46,555 bases of DNA. Origin: Chloroflexota bacterium (GTDB taxonomy: Bacteria; Chloroflexota; Chloroflexia; Chloroflexales; Roseiflexaceae). Shown here piece after piece: positions 26,947 to 37,060 of the stretch. The translations under genes and the position numbers were made by a program. The stretch covers positions 1 through 46,555 of the forward strand of contig QWQY01000003.1 of NCBI GenBank assembly GCA_003670675.1. Direction: 5' to 3'. Each line of letters opens with the position of its first letter. Position 1 is the first letter of the stretch. The notes under the pieces are model-generated. The model did not search any database and had not been told where the DNA came from. It was given only the letters and a program-made list of their open reading frames with translations.

Positions 26947-28152
26947 CTATTCGTTGCTTTGCGCCGTTGGAATCGTAAAGAAAAACGTCGTTCCATAGCC
27001 CACGGTGCTCGACAGCCAGACGCGCCCGCCGTGGCCTTCGACCAAATGCCGCACAATCGCAAGCCCAAGCCCCGTGCCGGAACCACGGGTGCGTGCTTGA
27101 TCAACTTTATAAAATCGTTCAAAAATCCGGTGCTGATGCTCGAGCGGGATTCCCACGCCATTATCGGCAATACTCAAGAGCATCCATTCTCCCGGTGGAT
27201 GATCTGCCGGCAGATTGGTCACTGCTGCACCGTCTGATGGGAGGTGTACGACACGTGCGTCGAGACGTATCGCTCCATGGTCAGGGGTGAACTTCACTGC
27301 GTTGTGGAGCAAATTGAGAAACACCTGCGCCATCCGGCCGCGGTCGACCATGACTGCAGGCAGGTTGTCTGGGTAGGTTGCCTGCACCGTGATATAGTGT
27401 GCGTTTGCTTGTGGTGTGCTTCGCTCGATTGCTTGTTGGATGAGGGCAACCGTGTCGTATTGGGCATACTGGAGTGCGATGCGCCCCGCCTCGATTTGTG
27501 ACAAATCGTGCAGGTCCTCGACCAAGCGTGTCAGGGCATCGACTTCGTCCGAGATGCGCATCGCCATGCGTTGGGCAACCTCGGGCGGGGGCTGGCTGAC
27601 AATGGTGTCGCTGAGGATTTTGAGGGCGGCCAATGGGGTACGCAACTCGTGCGAGATGCTCACGATCATGTCACGGCGGGCACGTTCGAGTTGATTGATC
27701 TGCGTCACATCGCGGATAAGGACCATCACCACGACGTCCTCGTTGGGCAAAATCATCGGCCGCGCGACGACACGCATCGTGCGTGACGGGTTGCGCTGAT
27801 GGAGTTGCATTTCGTCGTTGACGCGTTTGGTGGCGGTGTCGCGCACGAATTCGTCGAGCTGATGATCGCGCACCAAGCTCATAATCGTTTGACCGTCGAC
27901 GCCGCCATCGATGCGCAAGACCGTCCGCAACGCAGGGTTGTGGTGCAACACGACGCCGTCGGCCGAAACATACATCACGCCGATGTCGAGCATTTCGACC
28001 GCGATATCGTTTGGCAAAAACGGCGGCGGTTCGGCCGGCGGAGGCGGCGTGCGCTTGATGCGCCGCTCAGAGGGGTTCTGTTGCCATGTGATAACCAACC
28101 AAATGATGGCTGCAATGGCAAATAGCCAGGGGTAGAGTGCATCGAGGTTCAT
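26947..28152 (-). CDS. PAS-containing sensor histidine kinase (PhoR-like)
   Basis: TM segment, PAS-like region, VSISHELRTPLAALKILSD, NLLHNAVKFTPD, DNGVGIPLEHQHRIFERFYKVDQARTRGSGTGLGLAIVRHLVEGHGG. Confidence 0.94.
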   Translation of the reverse strand: MNLDALYPWLFAIAAIIWLVITWQQNPSERRIKRTPPPPAEPPPFLPNDIAVEMLDIGVMYVSADGVVLHHNPALRTVLRIDGGVDGQTIMSLVRDHQLDEFVRDTATKRVNDEMQLHQRNPSRTMRVVARPMILPNEDVVVMVLIRDVTQINQLERARRDMIVSISHELRTPLAALKILSDTIVSQPPPEVAQRMAMRISDEVDALTRLVEDLHDLSQIEAGRIALQYAQYDTVALIQQAIERSTPQANAHYITVQATYPDNLPAVMVDRGRMAQVFLNLLHNAVKFTPDHGAIRLDARVVHLPSDGAAVTNLPADHPPGEWMLLSIADNGVGIPLEHQHRIFERFYKVDQARTRGSGTGLGLAIVRHLVEGHGGRVWLSSTVGYGTTFFFTIPTAQSNE

Positions 28153-28155
28153 CGA

Positions 28156-28860
28156 TTACTCGTGTGCTTTGGGCGTATCAAAGCGATAGCCGATGCCACG
28201 AACGGTCTGCACATAGGCAGGAGTACTCGGGTCGGCTTCGATTTTCTCGCGGAGCCAGCGGATGTGCACGTCGACGGTCCGACCATCACCGACATAATCG
28301 CCGCCCCAGACCCGCTCGAGCAAGACATCGCGCGACAATGCGAGGCCACGATTGCGCATCAAGCAGGCCAGCAAATCAAACTCTTTCTGCGAGAGTTGGA
28401 CCTCGGTTTCGTCGCGCCAGACGCGACGCGAGCCGGTGTCGAGTTTGATCCCGCCGATGACGACTGCATCGCGTTCGGTGGTAGGCTGACGGTCACTGCG
28501 GCGCAGGATGGCGCGGATCCGTGCCAACAATTCGCCCACGCTGAACGGTTTGGTCAGATAATCGTCTGCACCGAGTTCGAGGCCCGCAATGCGGTCGACC
28601 TCGTCTTGGCGAGCGGTCAACATGAGGATGGGGATCGTGCTCTCTTTGCGGAGCATCCGACAGACCGAAAATCCATCGAGACGCGGTAACATCACATCCA
28701 ACACGAGGATGTCGGGCGCGTCACGACGGGCCATTTCGAGCGCTGTCATGCCATCGCTGGCACGCAAGACGGTGTAGCCTTCGCGTTCAAGATTGTAGGT
28801 CAGCGCTTCGGCCAGCGTTGCATCGTCTTCGACCAAGAGAATCGTCTGCATGGACACCAT
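28156..28860 (-). CDS. OmpR/PhoB-family response regulator
   Basis: ILLVEDDATLAEALTYNLEREGY, DILVLDVMLPRLDGF, winged-helix C-terminus GDYVGDGRTVDVHIRWLREKIE. Confidence 0.94.
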   Translation of the reverse strand: MVSMQTILLVEDDATLAEALTYNLEREGYTVLRASDGMTALEMARRDAPDILVLDVMLPRLDGFSVCRMLRKESTIPILMLTARQDEVDRIAGLELGADDYLTKPFSVGELLARIRAILRRSDRQPTTERDAVVIGGIKLDTGSRRVWRDETEVQLSQKEFDLLACLMRNRGLALSRDVLLERVWGGDYVGDGRTVDVHIRWLREKIEADPSTPAYVQTVRGIGYRFDTPKAHE

Positions 28861-28900
28861 TCCTTTGTATCGTCAGGGTGACCATGTCACTGCCGACGAT

Positions 28901-30064
28901 CTATTCGGGGCGGATGCGTCCCACACCATCTGCCGCATGCGTCACATAGATCGACGCACTCCGACCGGTGGCTGCCAAATAGGCGGCTGCGACTTCGTGG
29001 CGGAAGTGTTCGACCGCCCCGTTTTCGACCAGACTTACCGTACAGCCCCCAAAACCAGCGCCGGTCAGACGTGACCCGTAGCACCCGCTGACGCGTTGTG
29101 CCGACGCCACCAGTGCGTCCATTTCGGGGATGCTGACGTTGTAGTCATCACGCATGCTGGCGTGCGAGGCATTCATCAAGCGACCAAACTCGGCCACATT
29201 GCCGGCGCGCAGGGCTGCCACGCCACTCAACACGCGTTCGTTTTCGCTGATGACGTGCCGCGCGCGTTGCAACACAAGCGACGGCAAGGCTTGGCTGTGC
29301 TGCTGTAACTGCTGGCTAGTCACGTCACGCAGGGCTTTGATGCCCGGCAACGACGCGCTCAGGATTTCGACTGCCTGCTCGCACTCAGCACGGCGTTGGT
29401 TGTATGCCGAGGCTGCCAATGAGCGTTCGATATGGCTGTCGCAGATAACGATGGATGCGTTTTCGGGCACGCTGACCGCCTGATAGCTCAGATCACGGCA
29501 GTCGATCAACAACGCGTGGTGGGCTTGGCCGAGGGTCACGATGAACTGATCCATGATGCCGCAGTTGACGCCGACGAAGTGATTCTCTGTGGCCTGCGCC
29601 ATCAATGCGAGCTCTTCGCCCAGGATGTTGAGGCCATAGAACAGCTGAAAGACATACCCCGTGGCTACTTCGAGGGCCGCCGATGACGACAATCCGGCAC
29701 CGCGGGGCACGCTACTCGATACCACCATGTCGGCACCATTGATGACATGCCCTGCGGCCAGCAAGGCACGTACCATGCCGCGGATGTAGTTGCTCCAGGG
29801 GCGGATACCGCTCGATTCGATATGGTCGATGGCGAACTCGTCGCTCTCGTTGAGATCTGCTGCGAACACGCGTACCCTACGGTCGCTCCGTGGCGCGGCC
29901 GCAATATAGGTCGCCCGATCGATTGCCGCAGGGAGCACAAAGCCATCGTTGTAGTCGGTGTGTTCGCCGATTAAGTTGACGCGACCCGGTGCGCGCACGA
30001 CCATGCTGGGCGCTTGTCCAAAATGCGTGGCGAAAAGTGCCTGGATCCCTGCTGCGTCAATCAT
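28901..30064 (-). CDS. galK: Galactokinase
   Basis: [56 protein letters not shown]. Confidence 0.95.
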   Translation of the reverse strand: MIDAAGIQALFATHFGQAPSMVVRAPGRVNLIGEHTDYNDGFVLPAAIDRATYIAAAPRSDRRVRVFAADLNESDEFAIDHIESSGIRPWSNYIRGMVRALLAAGHVINGADMVVSSSVPRGAGLSSSAALEVATGYVFQLFYGLNILGEELALMAQATENHFVGVNCGIMDQFIVTLGQAHHALLIDCRDLSYQAVSVPENASIVICDSHIERSLAASAYNQRRAECEQAVEILSASLPGIKALRDVTSQQLQQHSQALPSLVLQRARHVISENERVLSGVAALRAGNVAEFGRLMNASHASMRDDYNVSIPEMDALVASAQRVSGCYGSRLTGAGFGGCTVSLVENGAVEHFRHEVAAAYLAATGRSASIYVTHAADGVGRIRPE

Positions 30065-30157
30065 GCATATGTCTCCAATGTTGGTAACTATCCACATTCT
30101 ATTATAAGAAATTGTTATGCATCCGTGTATTTCGCATCAAATCGCTGTGAATACTCA

Positions 30158-30826
30158 TCATGTACGCGTTCGAACAATCCGACTAATCCCCACCATCAGC
30201 AGCACGAATCCCACTGCAATGCCGACAGCCAAGCCGGGATTGCTCGTGCTCAGGTCGCCAGCCACGGTCAATACCATCAATCCGGGGGCAACGCCGAGCA
30301 GCGATCCGAGCAGGTACTGCCACCACGGCATGCTGCTACAGCCTGCTGCAAACGACACCAGCGTATACGCTGGCCCGGGCAATACCCGCAACAACAACAT
30401 GCCGGTCGGCGTGATGCGCACACACAGGTCATCAAACGCACCTTGCTCTGCCGCAGACAACCGCGTGCGGACGACCTGATGCCCCCACCGGCGGGCAATT
30501 GCAAACCCGACCAGCGCACCGATGAGGTCTCCCAACAGCGTCAAGCCAAAGCCCAGCCATGGTCCAAACACCAGTCCCGCGCCGACCTGCAGCACCGTTG
30601 CAGGCACCACCGGGACGACCAAGATGACCGCTATCCCCACCACGACAATCAGCGCACCCCAGCCACCGAGGGGTGCCAGGAGTGTGCGCATGCCACTCGG
30701 GGTCAAATCGATAACGCTGCGAAGCCACCAGAGGACAGCGAGGGCAACGACTGCGAGCACTGCCAGCCAGAGCAGCCGCCTGCGTGGCAGGAGTGTTTTG
30801 AGTGTGCTCCAGAACGATGTCTTCAT
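30158..30826 (-). CDS. TVP38/TMEM64 (VTT domain) family membrane protein
   Basis: Hydrophobic helices; VPVVPATVLQVGAGLVFGPWLGFGLTLLGDLIGALVGFAIAR; VLPGPAYTLVSFAAG. Confidence 0.88.
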   Translation of the reverse strand: MKTSFWSTLKTLLPRRRLLWLAVLAVVALAVLWWLRSVIDLTPSGMRTLLAPLGGWGALIVVVGIAVILVVPVVPATVLQVGAGLVFGPWLGFGLTLLGDLIGALVGFAIARRWGHQVVRTRLSAAEQGAFDDLCVRITPTGMLLLRVLPGPAYTLVSFAAGCSSMPWWQYLLGSLLGVAPGLMVLTVAGDLSTSNPGLAVGIAVGFVLLMVGISRIVRTRT

Positions 30827-32421
30827 AGTGTCGCTCCATCTTGCATTGTATAGCGGTACCCTTGGGCCACCAAAAACCGCTGGCGCTGCCAATTATCTTG
30901 GATTTCACGCGTGTGGGTGGTCATCAGCGCATAAAAGAACGCTTCGTGCCCATGATGGACGCGTAACACCCGGCCCAGCCGTTGTGCTTCTTCTTGGCGC
31001 GACCCAAATGCCCCCGATAGCTGTATCAATACCGTTGCATTGGGCAAATCAATGGCCTGATTGCCCACCTTCGACACAATCAGACGTGCTGCCTGCCCCG
31101 TGCGGAACGCCTCGTACAACGCCTGCCGCTCGTCCTCGGGCGTATTGCCGGTCAACAGCGGCCAGCCGGTCAGCGCCGCACACTGCTGCAACTGTTCGAT
31201 GTACTGCCCGATGACCAAAATCGATGCTTCGGCATGGAGCTGTGCCAGTCGTTCTACCACCGTCAGTTTGGCGCTGGCCATGGCAGCGATCCGCCCGTAT
31301 TGCCGCGGGAAGGCCGCGAGGTAGGTTGCCCGCTCGGCCGGCGTGTGGTCGACCGTGACCGCCACGCACTGGACGGGGGCAATATAGCCTGCTTGTTCGA
31401 GGGTACGCCACGGCATTGCATAGCGTTGCGGGCCGACGAGACTATAGACATCGGTGATGTTGCCGTCCTCGCGCACCAACGTTGCACTCAGGCCATAGCG
31501 CCGCCGCGATTGCAATGCTGCAGTGGTGCGGAAGACCGGGGCAGGCAGGGTGTGGACCTCGTCGTAGATAATGACGCCCCAGGCGGCGTCGAGCAGGCTC
31601 TGCGGCGCATGGATGAGCTGCTGATAGGTGGTCACCGTGATCGGCGTGAGTCCCGTTTGGCGCCGATAGATCCCTAGCGCTGTGGGCTCGACGGTGGTCG
31701 CACGCGCCACGCTGTCGTGCCATTGCTGTGCAGCAGCGCGACTGCTGGTGATAATCAGCGCGTGTTGTTGCAGGGTAGCGACTAGTGCCACGCCGATGTA
31801 GGTTTTGCCGCTCCCCGGGGGGAGGACGATGACGCCATGGGTCGTGGCGCAGGCGGCATCGACCGCCTGTTGTTGGTACGGATAGAGCGTGATGCTGTCG
31901 TTCCACGTGATGGCCAGTGCGCTCCCCGTCCGCGTCTGCGCATTGTCGATGACGGGCCAGCCGCGTTTGACCAATACCTGTTTGATCAGACCGCGTTGGT
32001 GGGCGTCGATCTGGTAGCGGTTTTCGCCTACGGGTTGCGCAAATACCGCATGCAAGCGGGCGTCGTGCAACAACATCAACGCCCCCAGCGGGTCATGCAC
32101 CGCGAGGATTAGTGCGTCTGCGGTGCCAGTCAACACCAACGCTCCCCAACGCTCCATCAGGGTGCGAATCGTGCGTTCAACGGTCGGCTCGAGTGCACCG
32201 GCATATCGTTGCAACGCGGCACAGACATCGACCGCAGTCATGCCGTTGGCAGCGGCGTTCCACAGGCTCGTGCGTTCGAGCCGGGCCCGCACATATCGAC
32301 CGGTGTATGCAGTAATACGGCTGAACCCCTGAAGCGCTTCGATGCAATCCCGGGCGTGCGGGTGATCGGTGTCGATCAACAACTGGCCGTGGGCCAACAC
32401 TACCAGCGGTACCGCACTCAT
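30823..32421 (-). CDS. XPB-like DEAD/DEAH superfamily 2 helicase
   Basis: LPPGSGKT (Walker A), IIYDEVHTLP, GLSATLVREDG (RED motif), GSRQEEAQRLGRVLR (motif VI). Confidence 0.9.
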   Translation of the reverse strand: MSAVPLVVLAHGQLLIDTDHPHARDCIEALQGFSRITAYTGRYVRARLERTSLWNAAANGMTAVDVCAALQRYAGALEPTVERTIRTLMERWGALVLTGTADALILAVHDPLGALMLLHDARLHAVFAQPVGENRYQIDAHQRGLIKQVLVKRGWPVIDNAQTRTGSALAITWNDSITLYPYQQQAVDAACATTHGVIVLPPGSGKTYIGVALVATLQQHALIITSSRAAAQQWHDSVARATTVEPTALGIYRRQTGLTPITVTTYQQLIHAPQSLLDAAWGVIIYDEVHTLPAPVFRTTAALQSRRRYGLSATLVREDGNITDVYSLVGPQRYAMPWRTLEQAGYIAPVQCVAVTVDHTPAERATYLAAFPRQYGRIAAMASAKLTVVERLAQLHAEASILVIGQYIEQLQQCAALTGWPLLTGNTPEDERQALYEAFRTGQAARLIVSKVGNQAIDLPNATVLIQLSGAFGSRQEEAQRLGRVLRVHHGHEAFFYALMTTHTREIQDNWQRQRFLVAQGYRYTMQDGATL

Positions 32422-32990
32422 GGCGCTAGATGCGCGTGCCGATGGCAATCCACGACGTGGTCATTGACCAGCCCCGTCGCCTCCATCAACGCATAGCACA
32501 TGGTCGGCCCGATAAATGTGAACCCAGCGCGTTTGAGATCGTTGGCCATCTGCGTCGACAACGGTGTGACCGTGGGAATCTGGGCATGTGTTTGATAGCG
32601 TGGTTGCAGCGGCGTGCCGTCCACATAGCGCCAAAAAAACGCATCCACACTGCCGTGTTTGGCTTGGAGTGCGAGGAACGCATGTGCGTTGCTGATCATG
32701 GCGACCAGTTTGGCACGATTGCGGATAATCCCGCTGTCGGCCATGAGCCGATCGACATCGTCTGGTGTAAATGTCGCCACCCGGTGCGGGTCGAACCCCG
32801 CGCAGACGGCCCGATAGTGGTCACGCTTGCGCAATACCGTCAGCCAGCTGAGGCCGGCCTGCATCGTCTCGAGCACGATACGCTCGTACCAGCCATGTTC
32901 ACTGTGCAGGGGCACGCCCCATTCGTGATCATGGTACTCCGCATACAACGCATCAGTACCGCACCAGACGCAGCGTTGTGGGTCACTCAT
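32418..32990 (-). CDS. tag: DNA-3-methyladenine glycosylase I
   Basis: RCVWCGTDALYAEYHDHEWGVPLHSEHGWYERIVLETMQAGLSWLTVLRKRDHYR; FTFIGPTMCYALMEATGLVNDH. Confidence 0.95.
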   Translation of the reverse strand: MSDPQRCVWCGTDALYAEYHDHEWGVPLHSEHGWYERIVLETMQAGLSWLTVLRKRDHYRAVCAGFDPHRVATFTPDDVDRLMADSGIIRNRAKLVAMISNAHAFLALQAKHGSVDAFFWRYVDGTPLQPRYQTHAQIPTVTPLSTQMANDLKRAGFTFIGPTMCYALMEATGLVNDHVVDCHRHAHLAP

Positions 32991-33723
32991 CGTGGGTCAC
33001 CGCCGGGTCGATGGCGATTGCATGTACACCAACGCTGATCGGTTGTACGTCTGGTACGACATGGAGCCGCGTGTCATTGATTGTCACAAACCAGCGCGGC
33101 CCGTCATGCTGCCAGGTAACCTGGGTGACCGGTGTTTTGGCGGCAGTCGCAATGTCGGCGAACAGCTGCGCGAGTGTGGTGTCCCCGTGGTCCACAGCCT
33201 GTGTGACGTGCAACACCGGTGCCTGCCACTGGGCGATGCAAGCGGTCAAATCGGCATCGCTCAGGATTGTCCCCGCTGCATGCAGTGCGACCGTGGCGAT
33301 GGGCTGCTCGTCGAACTTGCGCCACTGGATGGCGTGTGGCGTCACCCGCATCTGCGCCGGACAGCCAAACGTCAACGCGTCGATGACACAATCCGTGATT
33401 GCATGCACGACCTGGTGTTGGTAGGCGGCACTCGTTGCCCCATAATCAGGACTGCGCCGTGTGCCGCTGGCGACCAGGATGACCTCGACCGGGGTGATGG
33501 GGTGCAGATTAATATGAAAGGTCAACGAGCTCACGTCGATGCGCTCGGGATGCTCGATGTCGCAGACGACAAGGGCCAGCAGACAGTCTTCGCCACGGAA
33601 TCCGACCGCGTGCACCATCAGCGGGGCACCGACATGCGCAAATGTCGCATGTCCGGCACGTTCTGTGGTATCAGGATCAATCGCGCGGCTGGCACTCCCG
33701 ACAAACCAATCTGTCGTATTCAT
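32983..33723 (-). CDS. Hypothetical protein, possibly related to the neutral/alkaline ceramidase N-terminal domain
   Basis: FVGSASRAIDPDTT...LLALVVCDIEHPE...EVILVASGTRRSPDYG is a loose resemblance only. Overlaps tag by 8 nt. Confidence 0.55.
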   Translation of the reverse strand: MNTTDWFVGSASRAIDPDTTERAGHATFAHVGAPLMVHAVGFRGEDCLLALVVCDIEHPERIDVSSLTFHINLHPITPVEVILVASGTRRSPDYGATSAAYQHQVVHAITDCVIDALTFGCPAQMRVTPHAIQWRKFDEQPIATVALHAAGTILSDADLTACIAQWQAPVLHVTQAVDHGDTTLAQLFADIATAAKTPVTQVTWQHDGPRWFVTINDTRLHVVPDVQPISVGVHAIAIDPAVTHDE

Positions 33724-33757
33724 CGCAGACCTTCATTACAGAGTGAATGCGTGCATT

Positions 33758-35062
33758 TTACCGCACCGCACCAGGTGCTGCCGTGCCCGGACCGTATAAT
33801 CGGTCGATCCATGATGCATTGGTGCGGCGCAGGTCGTGCCAGACTTCCTCCACATGCTGCGCATCGGGGCCGAGTGGATTGCTCAGCAACGCCTGCATGG
33901 CGAGTACTTCGTTCCCTTCGACGGCTGCCCGAATCGTCAGTTGCTCGTACGCTTTGACCTGGCTCGTCAATCCGTGCATGACCGGTGCCAACGGCGCATG
34001 GCGCAGGGGATGCGCGCCCGTACGATCCACCACACACGGCACTTCGACAACCACATCATCGGGCAAGTCGGGCAATGCACCATCATTGCGCACATTGACG
34101 ACGTGCGTCGCGCCGTCTCCGAGGTGGTGCGAGCAGATGAGGGCGGCTGCGGCGGTCGAGTAGTAGGCGCCGCCACGTTCCATCAGTTCAGCCGGCTTTT
34201 CGCACAGATGGACATCGGCATAGCGCTCGATGAGGCGTCGTTCGACATCCATGACCACCTCGGCGCGGGTGGGGATGCCGCTCTGTTGTTGGGCGACGAT
34301 GGCTTTGGTCAGATAGAAATAATCCAAATACCCGCTGGGCAATGCCTGTAGCATCCCAATCAGTTCGGCGGGCACATGCACGCCATCGCTGCCGCGCAAC
34401 TCGTCCATGCGCTGGGCCAGGATGTCGGCCGTGACATCGCTCCCACCGACCGTGATGCGCCGGATCCAGTTCAAATGATTGAGTCCGACTTGTTCTATCT
34501 GCACCTCAGCGGGGTCGACAGCCAGCGATTTGGCGATGCCGCGTTGGGCAGTCATTGCATTGTTGCACAGGCCGATAACCTTGACGCCGCCGTGGCGGAC
34601 CAGTGCTTCGGTGATGATGCCGGCAGGGTTGGTGAAGTTGACCAGCAGGGCATCGGGACAAAATGCACGCATATCGGCAGCGATGTCGAGCATGATGGGG
34701 ATGGTCCGCAGAGCTTTGGCAAAACCACCCACGCCGGTCGTCTCCTGGCCAATGAGGCCATGCCGGCGCCCGAGCAGTTCGTCGCCGTGGCGGGCGGATT
34801 GGCCACCCACCCGAAGCTGTGTGATGACATAGTGTGGTGCACGCTGTAATGCCGCCCGCCGGTCTGCGGTGTCATGGATGACAAACTGCCCGCCGTGATG
34901 TGCCACCATGCGCCGGCAAAAAGCGGAGACGATCGATCTGCGCACGTCGTCGGGATCGACGAGGGTGACCGTGGTCAACCCCAAATCCGCAGCGCGGCCA
35001 ATCAGGCCATCTATCAGTTCGGGAGTGTAGGTGCTCGCGCCACCGATGACCACAACATGCAT
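33758..35062 (-). CDS. GH4 family 6-phospho-beta-glucosidase
   Basis: MHVVVIGGASTYTPELIDGLI; ITQLRVGGQSARHGDELLGRRHGLIGQETTGVGGFAKALRTIP; NFTNPAGIITEAL; GLCNNAMTAQRGIA. Confidence 0.93.
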   Translation of the reverse strand: MHVVVIGGASTYTPELIDGLIGRAADLGLTTVTLVDPDDVRRSIVSAFCRRMVAHHGGQFVIHDTADRRAALQRAPHYVITQLRVGGQSARHGDELLGRRHGLIGQETTGVGGFAKALRTIPIMLDIAADMRAFCPDALLVNFTNPAGIITEALVRHGGVKVIGLCNNAMTAQRGIAKSLAVDPAEVQIEQVGLNHLNWIRRITVGGSDVTADILAQRMDELRGSDGVHVPAELIGMLQALPSGYLDYFYLTKAIVAQQQSGIPTRAEVVMDVERRLIERYADVHLCEKPAELMERGGAYYSTAAAALICSHHLGDGATHVVNVRNDGALPDLPDDVVVEVPCVVDRTGAHPLRHAPLAPVMHGLTSQVKAYEQLTIRAAVEGNEVLAMQALLSNPLGPDAQHVEEVWHDLRRTNASWIDRLYGPGTAAPGAVR

Positions 35063-35202
35063 ATAAATCAGCTCCTTTTTGCAAGAATTCACACCGATGC
35101 GTGTCCGAATTATTGCAGTGCTATAGCAATGCAAACGTGTGCTTTCTGAGCCGAATCACATCTGATTATCATCTGCGCATGCCACTATATGTGGACAAAT
35201 CA

Positions 35203-35231
35203 TTGCGTTTTCATACCAAATATGGTATGAT
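35203..35231 (+). promoter_or_regulatory. Core promoter of the sigma-factor gene with embedded inverted repeat
   Basis: TTGCGT (35203-35208) - 17 bp - TATGAT (35226-35231); CATACCAAATATGGTATG (35212-35229) overlaps spacer and -10. Confidence 0.65.
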
Positions 35232-35276
35232 ACCAGACGGTTAGCTCTTCTTTTCGTAAGAGAAAGTTGGTGTCGC

Positions 35277-37031
35277 GTGGATAAACCACTCAGTCCACCC
35301 CAACAGAACATCCAGAGCGAAAACGAACCAAATGTCGTTACAGCCCACAACGACGTTGATGATATTTTCCCTACCGGAGTCGCCCACATCGTCGACGAAA
35401 TCCCCGAAGACGAGCTTGCACACATCGAGGCCGATGCCACTGCCGATACGGACAGTGATGTCGACGATTCGGTGCGGCTGTACCTCCGTGATATCGGTCG
35501 TATCGACCGGTTGAAATCTATTGTAGACGAAAAGAAACTGGCGTATTTTTACGAGACCGGTCTGCGTTCTGCGGTCATCGGGAGTTCAATCCAAGACGAC
35601 GATGAAGACTATCCACACGGCGCTGCGTCAGGAGAGTACGCTCCAGCTCTCGACGGGTCATTCGCCACGGGCGATGCCACAACCGAGTTGTCGGCCCTCC
35701 CCGAAAGCTATATCACCAAGCTCCGTGCAAACCTCGGCAAGCGCTTGTACTACGTCTACATGATTGTCTATGTGTGTAGCCACGAGGTCGAGCCGAGTCG
35801 TATGCTGGACCACCCCGTCATCGGCCCATTGTTGGCTGCTGATTCCGAGCTCCGTGATTTCTTCATCCCGCAGCCCGATGCCAAAACCGAAGACAAAACC
35901 GGCTACGAAAAACATTCGCTCAACAAGCCTGATGCACGCTTCTATGACAAATTGTGTGTGTTGGCGTGTATCGGTGTCGAAGACATCGTCGAAAAGAGTG
36001 GTCGTCGTGACGGCACCGGTGTTGACTTTACCGCACGGGTCCGTCTGATTGCGCTGTATTTGTTCTGCAAGCAAGCGAACGGCTACGATGCGCATCACGC
36101 CGTGACCCCCGACAGTGTCACCGACAAGTATCAGCGCATCATGGCTGATTATGCATTGCCGTGGCAACCAGCCGGGATGGCCGTGCAAGCCGCACCGGCC
36201 GTCAGCGAACGTGATTGGTCGCGGGCCGCCGACGAGTCCAGCAGTGATTCGTTAGAGGCACTGCAGAGCATTTTGACCGCTGCCAGCGGGTGGATCGCCA
36301 GCGAAGGCCCCAACGCACGCGAAGTACTCATCAATGCGAACCTGCGCTTGGTTGTCTCGAACGCCAAAAAATACCTCGGCCGGGGGATGTCGATGCTCGA
36401 CCTCATTCAAGAGGGCAGCATCGGTCTGATGCGCGCTACTGAGAAGTATGAACAGCGCCGTGGCTTTAAGTTCTCGACCTACGCCACCTGGTGGATCCGT
36501 CAGGCCATCACCCGCGCGGTAGCAGACCAGAGCCGCACGATTCGCCTCCCTGTGCACGTGGGCGAGACCATCAATCGCCTGATGCGTACTGCCGCCAACA
36601 TCCAACAAAAGACCGGCCGCGACGCATCGCCCGACGACATCGCCGACGAGCTACAGATGCCGGCTGATAAAGTCCGCCGAATCCTCGATGCGTCACGCCA
36701 GACGTTGTCGCTCGAGACACCGGTCGGCAACGACGGCGACGCCAATTTGGCAGACTTCATCGAAGACTACCACGGCGCTACCCCTGCCGAGACTGCAACC
36801 CAAACGTTGCTCCGTGAGCGCCTCAACGACGCACTCACCCGCTTGCCCGAGCGCGAGCGCCGCATCATCCAACTGCGCTTTGGCCTCGAAGACGGGCGCT
36901 CACGCACCCTCGAAGAAGTCGGCCGCGAGTTCGGCATCACCCGCGAACGCACCCGCCAAATCGAAGGCGAAGCCCTGCGCAAACTGCGTCATCCCGGCGT
37001 CGCGCGTGGCCTGCGGAGCTTTCTCGAATAA
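35277..37031 (+). CDS. RNA polymerase primary-type (RpoD/SigA-like) sigma factor with large insert between regions 1.2 and 2
   Basis: [17 protein letters not shown] (1.2); [73 protein letters not shown] (2); region 3; [29 protein letters not shown] (4). GTG start. Confidence 0.93.
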   Translation: MDKPLSPPQQNIQSENEPNVVTAHNDVDDIFPTGVAHIVDEIPEDELAHIEADATADTDSDVDDSVRLYLRDIGRIDRLKSIVDEKKLAYFYETGLRSAVIGSSIQDDDEDYPHGAASGEYAPALDGSFATGDATTELSALPESYITKLRANLGKRLYYVYMIVYVCSHEVEPSRMLDHPVIGPLLAADSELRDFFIPQPDAKTEDKTGYEKHSLNKPDARFYDKLCVLACIGVEDIVEKSGRRDGTGVDFTARVRLIALYLFCKQANGYDAHHAVTPDSVTDKYQRIMADYALPWQPAGMAVQAAPAVSERDWSRAADESSSDSLEALQSILTAASGWIASEGPNAREVLINANLRLVVSNAKKYLGRGMSMLDLIQEGSIGLMRATEKYEQRRGFKFSTYATWWIRQAITRAVADQSRTIRLPVHVGETINRLMRTAANIQQKTGRDASPDDIADELQMPADKVRRILDASRQTLSLETPVGNDGDANLADFIEDYHGATPAETATQTLLRERLNDALTRLPERERRIIQLRFGLEDGRSRTLEEVGREFGITRERTRQIEGEALRKLRHPGVARGLRSFLE

Positions 37032-37060
37032 CCCATGCGCCTGCGTCCATGGGTGTATGC

